64,000 nucleotides of DNA from Pseudoflavonifractor_A sp022772585 (GTDB lineage: Bacteria > Bacillota > Clostridia > Oscillospirales > Oscillospiraceae), in the NCBI RefSeq assembly GCF_052065415.1, contig NZ_JBQHUB010000002.1, positions 62,001 through 126,000 of the forward strand, read 5' to 3'. This document shows, in pieces, positions 8,786 through 17,375 of the stretch; the stretch's first letter is position 1; the number at the start of each line of letters is the position of its first letter. Both the position numbers and the translations under genes were made by a program. The notes beneath the pieces were generated by a model, which saw only the letters and a list, made by a program, of their open reading frames with translations, made no database searches and was not told the DNA's origin.

Positions 8786-9706
8786 TTATCTGGTCAGGGG
8801 ATTGCCCCGCAGGTAGTCGGCAGCCCTCATCCGCTTTTTTCCGGCGGCCTGGAGCTCCAGGATGCGCAGGATAATACCATCGCCGCAGGCAATGTCGATG
8901 CCCTGCTTGCCGGCGGACACCACTGTGCCGGGCCGGGCGGAGGTGGTCTCCCCCGTTACCTGGGTGCGGCAGAGCTTCATGGTATCGCCGGTGATGGCGT
9001 CGGTGGTGGCGGCGGGCCAGGGGGACAGACCCCGGACCTGATCGTGGATCTGCCGGGCGGAGCGGCTCCAGTCCACGGGAGAGAGCTCCCGGCTCAGCAT
9101 GGGGGCCAGAGTGACCTGAACGGGGTCCTGAGGGATACGGCGGGCGGTCCCTGCCCCCAGTTCCTCCACCACCCGGAGCAGCAGCTCCCCGCCCAGGCCG
9201 GCCAGGCGGCCATAGAGGGTCTCGGCGTCCTCGTCGGGGTCGATGGGGGTGCGGACCTGGTCGATGATGTCGCCGGCGTCCAGGTCGTGGGCCATGTGCA
9301 TGATGGTGACGCCGGTCTCCTCATCCCCGTTGAGAATGGCCCAGTTGATGGGGGCCGCGCCCCGGTAGCGGGGCAGCAGGGACGAATGGACGTTGATGCA
9401 GCCCTTGGCCGGGTAATTCAAAATCTCGTCGGGCAGGATGCGGCCATAGGCCGCCACCACGATGAGCTCGGGGTCCAGGGCACGGATCTGCTCCAGCGCC
9501 GTGCCGTCCCGCAGCTTTGTGGGCTGGAACACAGGGACGCCGTGGGCCAGGGCGCACTCCTTCACCGGAGTGGGAAGGAGCTTCATCCCCCGGTTTTTGG
9601 GCTTGTCGGGCTGGCTGAACACGCCCACCACCGAGTGGCCCGCTTCGATCAGTTTTTCCAGAGAGGGCACCGCAAATGCGGGGGTGCCCATAAAAACGAT
9701 ACGCAT
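8786..9706 (-). CDS. fmt: Methionyl-tRNA formyltransferase
   Basis: Formylates initiator Met-tRNA using 10-formyl-tetrahydrofolate. The 306 residues hold the formyltransferase motif (NVHSSLLPRYRGAAPINW, containing the catalytic Asn/His region), the SLLP signature, HDLDAGDI with the essential Asp, and the C-terminal OB-like tRNA-binding domain. CAGGAG precedes the ATG. It is three bases from def, the enzyme that later removes the formyl group. Confidence 0.96.
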   Translation of the reverse strand: MRIVFMGTPAFAVPSLEKLIEAGHSVVGVFSQPDKPKNRGMKLLPTPVKECALAHGVPVFQPTKLRDGTALEQIRALDPELIVVAAYGRILPDEILNYPAKGCINVHSSLLPRYRGAAPINWAILNGDEETGVTIMHMAHDLDAGDIIDQVRTPIDPDEDAETLYGRLAGLGGELLLRVVEELGAGTARRIPQDPVQVTLAPMLSRELSPVDWSRSARQIHDQVRGLSPWPAATTDAITGDTMKLCRTQVTGETTSARPGTVVSAGKQGIDIACGDGIILRILELQAAGKKRMRAADYLRGNPLTR

Positions 9707-9709
9707 GTT

Positions 9710-10195
9710 TTACTCCTGCTCCATCAGTTCGTCCAGCTCCTCGCTGGTGTAAAGCCGTCCCGCGCGCTCGGTAAAGAGGTGGCCGTCCAGATGCTCCAGC
9801 TCATGACAGAAGCAGCGGGCCACGATCTCCTCTCCCTCGGCCTCAAACCAGTTGCCGTGGCGGTCCTGGGCGCGGACCCGGGCCCTCATGGGACGCTTCA
9901 CCACACCCCAGCGGCCGGGGACGCTGAGACAGCCCTCAAAGCCCTCCTGCTCCCCGTCGGTCCACACCAGCTCGGGGTTGATGAGCTCCAGCATCTCGTC
10001 GTTCCCGTCCACCACAATGACGGCACGGCGCAGGATGCCCACCTGGGGGGCGGCCAGACCGGCGCCGTTGGCGTTGGCCAGGGTCTCCTTCATGTCGTCC
10101 AGCAGATCCCAGAGCCGCTGGTCAAATACGGTATAGGGGCGGCAGACTTTATGCAGAACAGGGTCTTCGCCGGTCAGGATCTTTCTCAGTGCCAT
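9710..10195 (-). CDS. def: Peptide deformylase
   Basis: Metallo-hydrolase that removes the N-formyl group from nascent proteins. The 161 residues contain all three signatures: GAGLAAPQVG, EGCLSVPG (metal Cys) and CHELEHLDG (HEXXH). The metal is normally Fe(II) or Zn. The gene lies in the conserved priA-def-fmt order, and GGAGGAAAG precedes the ATG. Confidence 0.97.
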   Translation of the reverse strand: MALRKILTGEDPVLHKVCRPYTVFDQRLWDLLDDMKETLANANGAGLAAPQVGILRRAVIVVDGNDEMLELINPELVWTDGEQEGFEGCLSVPGRWGVVKRPMRARVRAQDRHGNWFEAEGEEIVARCFCHELEHLDGHLFTERAGRLYTSEELDELMEQE

Positions 10196-10207
10196 GATAC
10201 TTTCCTC

Positions 10208-12685
10208 CTAGTCCAGGGGGTTGAGGTCCGCGTAAACGGACACGCCCCGGTTTTTTTTATCGTTCTGCGCGCAGCACAGCAGGTGTCCCACAAGGGCGCG
10301 CATGGTCTTGTCGTTTTTCGCGCTCAGCGTCAGGCGGTAGCGGTAGCGGTTGTTGATCTTGGCCACAGCGGCGGGGGCGGGGCCCAGAAGCTGGACAGCG
10401 TATCCGCCGTAGGCCGGCTGGCGGAGCCAGTCCTCCAGACTGCGGCGCAGCCGCATGCAGGTCTGGAGCACGGCGCTCTCCTCCCCACCTGAGGCGGTGA
10501 TGACGAACAGGTCCCGGAAGGGCGGGCAGCCCCGCATCCGCCGCAGCTCGATCTCCTGGGCGTAAAAGGCGTCGTAGTCCTGCCGGGCGGCAGCGGTGAT
10601 CACGTCGTTATCCGGCGTATAGGTCTGGATGACGGCACGGCCCTTCTTGCCGCCACGGCCTGCCCTTCCCACCACCTGGGTGATGAGGGAGAAGGTCCGC
10701 TCGGCGGAGCGGTAGTCGTCCACATAGAGAGAGAGGTCGGCGGCCATCACACCCACCAAAGTCACGTTCTCAAAGTCCAGTCCCTTGGCCACCATCTGGG
10801 TCCCCACCAGAATGGGCACCTTTTCTTTCTCAAAGCGGGTGAGCAGGTCCTCATGGCTGTGGGTGGCCGAGACGGTGTCGGCGTCCATCCGCAGTACTTT
10901 GACTCCGGGGAACTGCTCCTCCAGCTCCTCCTCCACCCGCTGGGTGCCGGTGCCGATAAAATTGAGTACGCCGCCGCAGGAGGGACAGGCCCCCGGCGCC
11001 TTTTCCGAGTGGCCGCAGTAATGGCACATGAGCCGCCCGTTGGCCGAGTGGTAGGTGAGATAGACCGAGCACCGGGGGCAGGTGGGCACCTGGCCGCACT
11101 CCCCGCAGGAGAGCATCCGGCTGGCTCCCCGGCGGTTGAGGAACAGGATGCTCTGCTCCCCCCGTTCCAGATTTTCTTCCAGCGCCCGGCGGAGGGGACG
11201 GCTCAGGGAGCCGCCGTTGCCGGAGCGCAGCTCCTCCCGCAAATCGGCGATGGTGACCTGGGGCAGCGGACGCTCGTTGTAGCGGTGGGACAGGGTAAAG
11301 AGATGATAGACCCCGCTGCGGGCCTGATACATGGTTTCCACCGAAGGGGTGGCCGATCCCAGAACCAGCAATGCGCCGTGCTGGGTACAGCGGTATTTTG
11401 CCACGTCCCTGGCGTGGTACTTTGGGACGTTCTCTGATTTATAGCTTCCCTCCTGCTCCTCATCCAGAATGAAGAGCCCGGGGTTCCGCAGGGGTGCGAA
11501 TACGGCGGACCGGGTGCCGATGACCACCCTGGCCCGGCCGGAGCGCACCCGCTTCCACTCGTCGTAGCGTTCTCCGGCCCGCAGCGAGCTGTGGAGCACG
11601 GCGATGGCGTCCCCGAAGTGGGCGGTGAAGATATGGAGCAGCTGGGGCGTCAGAGCGATCTCGGGCACCAGCACCATGGCGCTCTTTCCCCGGTCCAAGG
11701 CGGACTGGATCAGGCGGATATAGACCTGGGTTTTGCCGCTGCCGGTGACACCGTAAAGCAGGGCGGCGGCGGGCTTTTCCTGCCGGGCCAGAGCGTCCAG
11801 CCCCTCAAAGGCGGACTGCTGTTCCTGATTAAGCACCACCGGGCCGGCCGGCTCCGCCGGCTCGGCTGTCACCCGGCGAAAGACCTCCCGCCGCTCCAGG
11901 GTGATGAGTCCGCTCTTCTCCAGCGAGCGCAGGGTGGCCTGGGAGGCTCCGGTGAAATAGCACAGCTCCTTGGAGGACGCCTCTCCGATGGCGGAGAGCA
12001 GTTCGATGACGGCGTAGCGCATGGGAGCCGAGCGGCGGCGGGGTGCCACCTGGGCCATGGCGTCCTCCGGCGGAACGGCCAGGGAGGCCACCTGTTCGGT
12101 CTTGTCCCCCACGCCCCGTGAAGCACTGGTCTCCAGGGTCAGGATGCCCTGGTCCCGGAGCATTTTCAGCGCCGGGTTGGGATCGCGGGTGCCGAAGGCG
12201 GAGCGGATATGCCCTACCTCCGCCCTTCCCCCACCGGCCAGGATCATTTCCACCAGTGACTTTGCGATCTCAGAGCGGCCAGCGGCCTCATAGGCCCGCT
12301 CCCGGTCCACACCGGGTGCCAGGCACCAGCTGTCCTGAAGAGAAAAATAGAGCCCGGCAGGCAGCATGGCCCGGGCGGCGTCGTACACGGTGCAGAAATA
12401 CCGCTCCCGCATCCACAGGGCCAGCTGGACCCCCTCCCGATCCAGCACCGGGTGCTCGTCCAGCTGGGTCAGCACTGGTTTGCATTTGGGAGGCAATGAC
12501 TGGGCCTCCTCCACCGAGAGCACCAGGCCCTCGGTGCGGCGGTTACCGGCCCCAAAGGGGACCACTATCCGCATCCCGGCGGACAGCGTGGAGCAGAGTT
12601 CTTCCGGAACAAGGTAGGTATAGGGCTTGTCGATGGCGTAGGTCGCCGCCGAGAGGGCCACCCGGGCCAGTCTGTATCGCTCCAT
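10208..12685 (-). CDS. priA: Primosomal replication-restart helicase
   Basis: 3'-5' DNA helicase that reloads the replisome at collapsed forks. The 825 residues show an N-terminal 3'BD domain, Walker A GVTGSGKTQVY, the DEEQ box (LDEEQEGSYK), and the zinc-binding insertion with paired cysteines (CGECG, CPRC, CHYCGH, CPSCGG). Helicase motif V/VI (QVVGRAGRGG) follows. It starts after an AGGAGG and directly follows rpoZ. Confidence 0.97.
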   Translation of the reverse strand: MERYRLARVALSAATYAIDKPYTYLVPEELCSTLSAGMRIVVPFGAGNRRTEGLVLSVEEAQSLPPKCKPVLTQLDEHPVLDREGVQLALWMRERYFCTVYDAARAMLPAGLYFSLQDSWCLAPGVDRERAYEAAGRSEIAKSLVEMILAGGGRAEVGHIRSAFGTRDPNPALKMLRDQGILTLETSASRGVGDKTEQVASLAVPPEDAMAQVAPRRRSAPMRYAVIELLSAIGEASSKELCYFTGASQATLRSLEKSGLITLERREVFRRVTAEPAEPAGPVVLNQEQQSAFEGLDALARQEKPAAALLYGVTGSGKTQVYIRLIQSALDRGKSAMVLVPEIALTPQLLHIFTAHFGDAIAVLHSSLRAGERYDEWKRVRSGRARVVIGTRSAVFAPLRNPGLFILDEEQEGSYKSENVPKYHARDVAKYRCTQHGALLVLGSATPSVETMYQARSGVYHLFTLSHRYNERPLPQVTIADLREELRSGNGGSLSRPLRRALEENLERGEQSILFLNRRGASRMLSCGECGQVPTCPRCSVYLTYHSANGRLMCHYCGHSEKAPGACPSCGGVLNFIGTGTQRVEEELEEQFPGVKVLRMDADTVSATHSHEDLLTRFEKEKVPILVGTQMVAKGLDFENVTLVGVMAADLSLYVDDYRSAERTFSLITQVVGRAGRGGKKGRAVIQTYTPDNDVITAAARQDYDAFYAQEIELRRMRGCPPFRDLFVITASGGEESAVLQTCMRLRRSLEDWLRQPAYGGYAVQLLGPAPAAVAKINNRYRYRLTLSAKNDKTMRALVGHLLCCAQNDKKNRGVSVYADLNPLD

Positions 12686-12765
12686 CCGCCTGCCTCCTAA
12701 AATCCCGGAAAAGGCAAGCGTCAGGGCGGTTGCCCCGGCGCTTGCCCTTCGTTTCGTTCTCCTGT

Positions 12766-12963
12766 TTATTCCTCCGCCTGCACAACAGCCTTACCCTCGG
12801 CCACCTCACGAATGGCCAGGGTCACGGGCTTGTCGTCCAGGGAGATCTCATTCATCTCCGCGTCGCTGGCGATCTGTCGGGCCCGCTGGGCCACCACGTT
12901 GACCAGCATATAGCGGCTGGGGATCTGTTCAAGCAGCTTATTCATGGGAGGATCGAGCATCAT
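12766..12963 (-). CDS. rpoZ: RNA polymerase omega subunit
   Basis: 65-residue omega subunit that helps assemble RNA polymerase. It has the RpoZ pattern (SRYMLVNVVAQRARQI and the TLAIREVAEGK C-terminal stretch). It lies between gmk and priA, as in Bacillus. Two adjacent ATGs are possible starts; the RBS AAGGAG is about 12 bases from the first. Confidence 0.94.
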   Translation of the reverse strand: MMLDPPMNKLLEQIPSRYMLVNVVAQRARQIASDAEMNEISLDDKPVTLAIREVAEGKAVVQAEE

Positions 12964-13005
12964 AAAGCAATCAGGCTCCTTCTGTTCAAAATCGAATGGA
13001 TTTGT

Positions 13006-13629
13006 TTACACTTCGCTGTACACGTCGCTGACCAGATGGATACGGTTGCGGGTGCGGCAGCTCTCAGCGGTCAGGATGGAGATGATCTCGGCCGCCGCCT
13101 CGGACACCTTATCGTTGACCACCATGTAGTCGTAGTTGGGAATCTGCCGGTACTCTTCCCGGGCCTTCTGCAGCCGGCCCTGGATCACGTCCTCCTGGTC
13201 GGTGGCCCGGCGGTGGAGACGGCGGGAGAGCTCCTCAAAAGAGGGCGGGATGATGAAGATGAGCACCGCGTCAGGGCATTTTGACCGGACGGTGGCCGCG
13301 CCCTGGACCTCGATGTCCAGCAGCACGTCGATACCGGCATTCAGCTTGTCCTGAATGACTTTCAGCGACGTGCCATAGTAATTGCTGACATACTCAGTAT
13401 ATTCCAGAAGTTCGTCCCGGGCGATCATGCCTTCAAACTCCTCCCGGGAGACAAAATTGTAATTCACACCGTGGGCCTCGCCTACCCGGGGCTGCCGGGT
13501 GGTAAAGGAGACCGAGAAATAGATGTCGCTCCGCTCGCTGAGCAGCTCGGCGATCACGGTGCTTTTGCCCACGCCGGACGGTCCGGAGAGCACGATGAGC
13601 TGGCCCTTGGTCTTTTTCTTTCGTATCAT
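13006..13629 (-). CDS. gmk: Guanylate kinase
   Basis: Phosphorylates GMP to GDP. The 207 residues have the P-loop GPSGVGKST, the GMP-binding SFTTRQPRVGE region with FVSREEFE, and the lid region IFIIPPS. The start overlaps the remA stop by 4 bases. The yicC-remA-gmk-rpoZ order is the standard Firmicute one. Confidence 0.97.
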   Translation of the reverse strand: MIRKKKTKGQLIVLSGPSGVGKSTVIAELLSERSDIYFSVSFTTRQPRVGEAHGVNYNFVSREEFEGMIARDELLEYTEYVSNYYGTSLKVIQDKLNAGIDVLLDIEVQGAATVRSKCPDAVLIFIIPPSFEELSRRLHRRATDQEDVIQGRLQKAREEYRQIPNYDYMVVNDKVSEAAAEIISILTAESCRTRNRIHLVSDVYSEV

Positions 13630-13895
13630 TCCAGTTCCTCCTCCGGCTCCGGCGGGAGCTCTTTTCCGGCAAGGCGGCCCGCCACGGTCTCAGGCTGAAG
13701 AGCCGAGAGCACGATGTGGTCGCTGTCCATGATGAGCACCGCACGGGTCCGGCGGCCATAGGTGGCGTCCACCAGACAGCCCCGGTCCCTGGCCTCCTGC
13801 ACCATGCGCTTGATGGGGGCCGACTCCGGGCTGACAATGGCGATGAGCCGGCCGGCGGAGACCATATTGCCAAAGCCGATATTGATCAGTTTCAT
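13626..13895 (-). CDS. remA: RemA/DUF370 family regulatory protein
   Basis: 89 residues: the RemA pattern (LINIGFGNMVS, RLIAIVSPESAPIKR, GRRTRAVLIMDS) fills the first 75 and is followed by an acidic tail. In Bacillus RemA is a DNA-binding activator of biofilm-matrix and osmoprotection genes. Family membership is seen; the target genes here are unknown. GGAGGCTGCAGG precedes the ATG, and the gene overlaps gmk. Confidence 0.93.
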   Translation of the reverse strand: MKLINIGFGNMVSAGRLIAIVSPESAPIKRMVQEARDRGCLVDATYGRRTRAVLIMDSDHIVLSALQPETVAGRLAGKELPPEPEEELE

Positions 13896-13910
13896 CCTGC
13901 AGCCTCCGGA

Positions 13911-14789
13911 TCACTCAATATTCTGGATCTGCTCGCGGATCTTTTCGATCTCGCCCTTGATGTCCACCACATAGCGGGCGGTCTCGATATCGCTGCATTT
14001 GGAGCCGATGGTGTTGGCCTCCCGGTTGAACTCCTGGATCAGGAAATCCAGCTTCCGGCCCACGGGGCCGCCGCCGGCGAGCATATGCTCCAGCTGGGAC
14101 AGGTGGCTGCGCAGACGGACGGTCTCCTCGTCCACCGCCACCTTGTCGGCAAAGATGGCCGCCTCCGTGAGGATACGGCTTGCATCGATCTGGGTGTTCT
14201 GGAGCACCTCGGTCATCTTGGCCTCCAGCCGGGCACGGTAGTCGGCCACAATGCCGGGGGCGCGCTCCTCCACCTTGCCGGTGAGCCCTGCGATCACGGC
14301 GGCACGGCTGCGCACATCCTGTACCAGCTTCTCGCCTTCCCGGAGGCGCATGGCGTCAAAATCCTGTAGGGCCATCTCCAACACGGAGCAGATGTCTCCG
14401 GACATGACTTCCAGGTCCTCCTGGGTCTTTTCCACCAGGAACACGTCAGGGAACCGGGAGAGCACGGAAACCGAGATATCATCCTTCAGGCCGTAGGCGT
14501 CCCGCAGAGCACACAGGGCGTTATAGTATCCGTCTGCCATAGGCCGGTTGAGCGAGATGCTCACATCCCCGTTTTCCGACGGACCGATGGAGACGAACAC
14601 ATCCACCTTTCCCCGGGAGATGTGGGCCTGAACCATGCTTTTGATCGCGTCCTCCGCAAATACGTAGATGCGGGGCAGTTTGACGGTGCAGTCCAGATAG
14701 CGGTTGTTCACCGAGCGCAGCTCCACCGTGATGGCGCGGCCGTGGAGTACAGCTTCTCCCCTGCCGTAGCCGGTCATACTCTTGATCAA
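13911..14789 (-). CDS. YicC family protein (RNA-processing associated)
   Basis: 292 residues with the family start IKSMTGYGRGEA and the conserved C-terminal segment (NREANTIGSKCSDIE). E. coli YicC is an endoribonuclease; the Firmicute role is less clear. I choose the TTG at 14789 because AGGGG lies 7 bases upstream and the start then reads M-IKSMTGYGR as in relatives. An ATG at 14804 would add five residues with a poor RBS. First gene of the long operon. Confidence 0.9.
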   Translation of the reverse strand: MIKSMTGYGRGEAVLHGRAITVELRSVNNRYLDCTVKLPRIYVFAEDAIKSMVQAHISRGKVDVFVSIGPSENGDVSISLNRPMADGYYNALCALRDAYGLKDDISVSVLSRFPDVFLVEKTQEDLEVMSGDICSVLEMALQDFDAMRLREGEKLVQDVRSRAAVIAGLTGKVEERAPGIVADYRARLEAKMTEVLQNTQIDASRILTEAAIFADKVAVDEETVRLRSHLSQLEHMLAGGGPVGRKLDFLIQEFNREANTIGSKCSDIETARYVVDIKGEIEKIREQIQNIE

Positions 14790-14853
14790 AGAGCGTCCCC
14801 TCATTTCTCTTCAGAATAGGTCTGAACCATCTTCAGACCGAGGTCATCTAATT

Positions 14854-14882
14854 ATTATACCATGCTTTTTCCTGTTTGAAAA
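14854..14882 (-). promoter_or_regulatory. Sigma-A promoter of the yicC-to-spoVM operon
   Basis: Minus strand: TTTTCA (-35), 17-base spacer, TATAAT (-10) with an extended TGG in front. It lies about 65 bases upstream of yicC. The leader also contains an 8-bp hairpin (14819-14839, arms GGTCTGAA/TTCAGACC) of unknown role. Confidence 0.75.
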
Positions 14883-14886
14883 GGGA

Positions 14887-15417
14887 TCATTTCCGAAGGT
14901 TGCGGTCGATCCGCGCGATATAGAACGCGATCACCTGTGAAAACCCGGCGTCGTAAAGCACAAACACCAGGTTTCCGGCCAGATATACCAGCCAGCTCCG
15001 GTCCAGCGCCCCCGGCAGCATGGGAGCGATCAGGCCCCGAAGGCCGAACCAGAGCACCGTCAGCGCCAGATTGAAAAAGCCCAGCTTGCAGAAAAGGCCC
15101 GCCCACCGGGAGCGAAGGCGTTCGGCCAGGGATTTCACCACGGAATAGGGCCCGAAGAAGAGCAGATAGAGCACCGCGCAGCTCTTGTTGGGCAAGAGCA
15201 GGAGTCCCAGAACTCCGGCTGCGGCGCAGCAGAGCAGACCGGAGCGGGGCCCGCCGCAGGAGACCACTGCCGCGGCCGGCACCAGCCCGGCCAGGGCGGT
15301 AAGACCCAGCCGCCCGGAAGGAGCGGCAGCGGCCAGATACAGGAGGGCCAACGACAAAGCCGCAAGCACCGCAGTCAGGGCGGTCCTTCCGGTCCCTCCG
15401 GACGATACGCGGGACAC
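14887..15417 (-). CDS. Integral membrane protein of unknown function
   Basis: 176 residues with about five hydrophobic segments (roughly 13-30, 38-52, 58-75, 110-128, 142-165) and a basic C-terminus (ARIDRNLRK). No motif I recognise. It starts three bases after the dnaJ-like gene, so it is the last gene of the cdaA...dnaJ operon; a polytopic protein next to a J-domain protein may be a client or partner, but that is inference. Confidence 0.75.
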   Translation of the reverse strand: MSRVSSGGTGRTALTAVLAALSLALLYLAAAAPSGRLGLTALAGLVPAAAVVSCGGPRSGLLCCAAAGVLGLLLLPNKSCAVLYLLFFGPYSVVKSLAERLRSRWAGLFCKLGFFNLALTVLWFGLRGLIAPMLPGALDRSWLVYLAGNLVFVLYDAGFSQVIAFYIARIDRNLRK

Positions 15418-15420
15418 GGA

Positions 15421-16029
15421 TCAATACCCCCCGCAGCCGCCGCACAGGCAGTTGAGGCAGAGCAGGCTGGTGCAGCAGTCGCAGGAATCCGCGCCGCCGT
15501 AAGTGGCATAGGGGCGGTAGGCCTGTCCGCCGTTCTGCATCATGGCCAGGGCCTGACGGTATTCGCCGTTGGTGGGGTCCAGCCGGCAGGCCATCTGGTA
15601 GTGCTGCATGGCCTCGTCCAACCAGCCCTTGCGGTAGGCGATGCTGCCCATCAGAAAATGCCACTCGCCGTTCTGGGCAGGGGCCGTCCGTAAAAGCTGT
15701 TCAGCCCGGCCCAGATCCCCCAGGTTGATGGCCTGACGGGCCTGCTGATACACGCTGCCGCCGCCGGAATAGCTCTGCTGCCGGGTATAGCCGGCGCTCT
15801 GCCCGCCCGTCTGGTAGGAGGCGCCGCCGGTACGGCCCCCGGCGCGCTGCTTGGTGATCTGGTCATAGGCCTCGTTGATCTGCTTCATCTTCTCCTCTGC
15901 CAGATCAGCCAGAGGGTTGTTCTGATAGTTGTCGGGGTGGTATTTGCGGGCCAGCTCCCGGTAGGCTTTTTTCACCTCGGCGTCGCTGGCGCTGGGGTCC
16001 ACGCCCAGCACCTGGTAAGGATCGGTCAT
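15421..16029 (-). CDS. J-domain protein with TPR-like middle and cysteine-rich tail
   Basis: 202 residues. Residues 1-60 are a J-domain with HPD at 31-33, the contact site for DnaK. A Gly/Ser/Tyr-rich linker follows. A TPR-like pair of helices (about 97-155: NLGDLGRAEQLL, KGWLDEAMQHY) comes next, and the protein ends in a tail with eight cysteines (CDCCTSLLCLNC, CGGCGGY). The tail suggests metal or Fe-S binding or a membrane-linked thiol role. It overlaps the DUF5685 gene by 4 bases, so the two are translated together. Confidence 0.85.
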   Translation of the reverse strand: MTDPYQVLGVDPSASDAEVKKAYRELARKYHPDNYQNNPLADLAEEKMKQINEAYDQITKQRAGGRTGGASYQTGGQSAGYTRQQSYSGGGSVYQQARQAINLGDLGRAEQLLRTAPAQNGEWHFLMGSIAYRKGWLDEAMQHYQMACRLDPTNGEYRQALAMMQNGGQAYRPYATYGGADSCDCCTSLLCLNCLCGGCGGY

Positions 16030-16901
16030 AGGTCCATTCTCCTGTTATGCTTCATTTTCTTCCAGCAGCCGTCAAATACCATGCGTTCCACCGCCGGAAG
16101 GCCCAGATAGATGATATTTTCGAGAACACCCCGCCAGGCGCCCCGGTCCAGCAGCTCCAGAGCGGAGCCGGCCAGATTGCGGGAGTGGCGCAGCGTGGTA
16201 AGCACATCCTCCCGGTGCGCCGCTGCCCCATCTGGAAAGCGGGCGGCCACCGGGTTGTAGTTCCCCTGCTCCAGATCCTCCTCCAGATCGTCCCAGGCGT
16301 CCACCAGATAGATCCAGCGTCCCACATGGTAGAGAAGCTGTTCCACAGCCCGGTCCCGTCCGCTGTTCCCGGTGGCCGGGGCGGCGGCGCTGAGGAGACA
16401 GGCAAAGGCGTCGGCCGGCCGGTCCAGAGAGGGACAGTTCTCTTCCTCCAACTGGTGGAGCCGGGCAAGGCAGTCCTCCACCGTGCGGGCGTATTCGGGC
16501 CGGGCCCGGGCAGCCCGCCGGTAAGCGGGGGTGAGCAGCAGGACCAGCAGGCGGGCACCCTGCCGTTTCCAGAAGCTTCCGTCCAAAATGCCGTCCCGCA
16601 GCTTCCAATAGGTCAGGATTACGCTTTCATCAGCCGCCAGATCCATACCCGGGTGGACGGCGGTGCAGTCCCGCTTCCGGCACCACAGCCGGGCCGGGCA
16701 GCGGCACCGGGACAGCTCCGGCCGGGGGTCCGGCGGCAGCAGCAACATGGCCAGAAAGGTGAAGTCATAATTGAGGAACATCCGGGCCATCAGTCCCATG
16801 CGCCGCCCCATGGCGTCGCACACGCCGCAGTAGGCCGCCCGGTAGTACTTCCACTCCTTCACCTTCAGCTCGTCACGCACCGGTCTCACATATCCGAACA
16901 T
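16026..16901 (-). CDS. DUF5685 family protein
   Basis: 291 residues starting MFGYVRPVRDELKVKEWKYY, the characteristic start of a Clostridia-restricted family of unknown function. Cysteines cluster in YCGVCDAMG near residue 25 and again around 75-90 (CRCPARLWC, RKRDC). The rest looks mostly helical. The neighbours (RseC-like Fe-S protein, cysteine-rich J-protein) suggest a redox or metal-cofactor role, but nothing in the sequence proves it. Confidence 0.8.
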   Translation of the reverse strand: MFGYVRPVRDELKVKEWKYYRAAYCGVCDAMGRRMGLMARMFLNYDFTFLAMLLLPPDPRPELSRCRCPARLWCRKRDCTAVHPGMDLAADESVILTYWKLRDGILDGSFWKRQGARLLVLLLTPAYRRAARARPEYARTVEDCLARLHQLEEENCPSLDRPADAFACLLSAAAPATGNSGRDRAVEQLLYHVGRWIYLVDAWDDLEEDLEQGNYNPVAARFPDGAAAHREDVLTTLRHSRNLAGSALELLDRGAWRGVLENIIYLGLPAVERMVFDGCWKKMKHNRRMDL

Positions 16902-16903
16902 GG

Positions 16904-17332
16904 TCAGGGTTTCAGGACGTCGGTGATGCGGAAGGAAGTCAGACGGCGGCGCTTGACCACGCCGTTGACGAACACGGCCAGGGCCACGCCCATGGCAAAG
17001 CCCAGGACGCCCAGGGCCACAGCGATACTGTCGGTATGGGCCAGGTACTGCCCGATGAAATAGAGTACGAAAAAGAGAAGTAGCGGCACCATATAGACCA
17101 CCGCGGCGATCCCCAGGATCTGGCTGGATTCGCTCTCCACCCGTACCAGGTCACCGGGCACCGCGCCCACATAATTGGACGCAGCGGCCTTCACCTCCAT
17201 CTGGACCAGCATCTCACTGCAGCCGCCGCATTTGGAGCAGTCATGCCCACAGGCACTCTTGCGCTGTACCGCGATCTGGGCTACTTGGGTATTGATCAGT
17301 CTGTTTACTTTTGCGGTGTGTTCCATAAACAC
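16904..17332 (-). CDS. RseC/MucC-family SoxR-reducing-system protein
   Basis: 142 residues. A cytoplasmic cysteine cluster ACGHDCSKCGGC (CX3CX2CX2C) near residues 28-37 is followed by two transmembrane helices (about 78-97 and 102-122) and a short basic tail. RseC relatives in proteobacteria modulate RseB/sigma-E and the Rsx/Rnf electron path. In anaerobic Firmicutes the role is not settled. It lies two bases from the DUF5685 gene and downstream of cdaR. Confidence 0.85.
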   Translation of the reverse strand: MFMEHTAKVNRLINTQVAQIAVQRKSACGHDCSKCGGCSEMLVQMEVKAAASNYVGAVPGDLVRVESESSQILGIAAVVYMVPLLLFFVLYFIGQYLAHTDSIAVALGVLGFAMGVALAVFVNGVVKRRRLTSFRITDVLKP

Positions 17333-17375
17333 CTGGTGTACCGGGACCGGCCCGAACGGCCCGGACCCGGATCAA

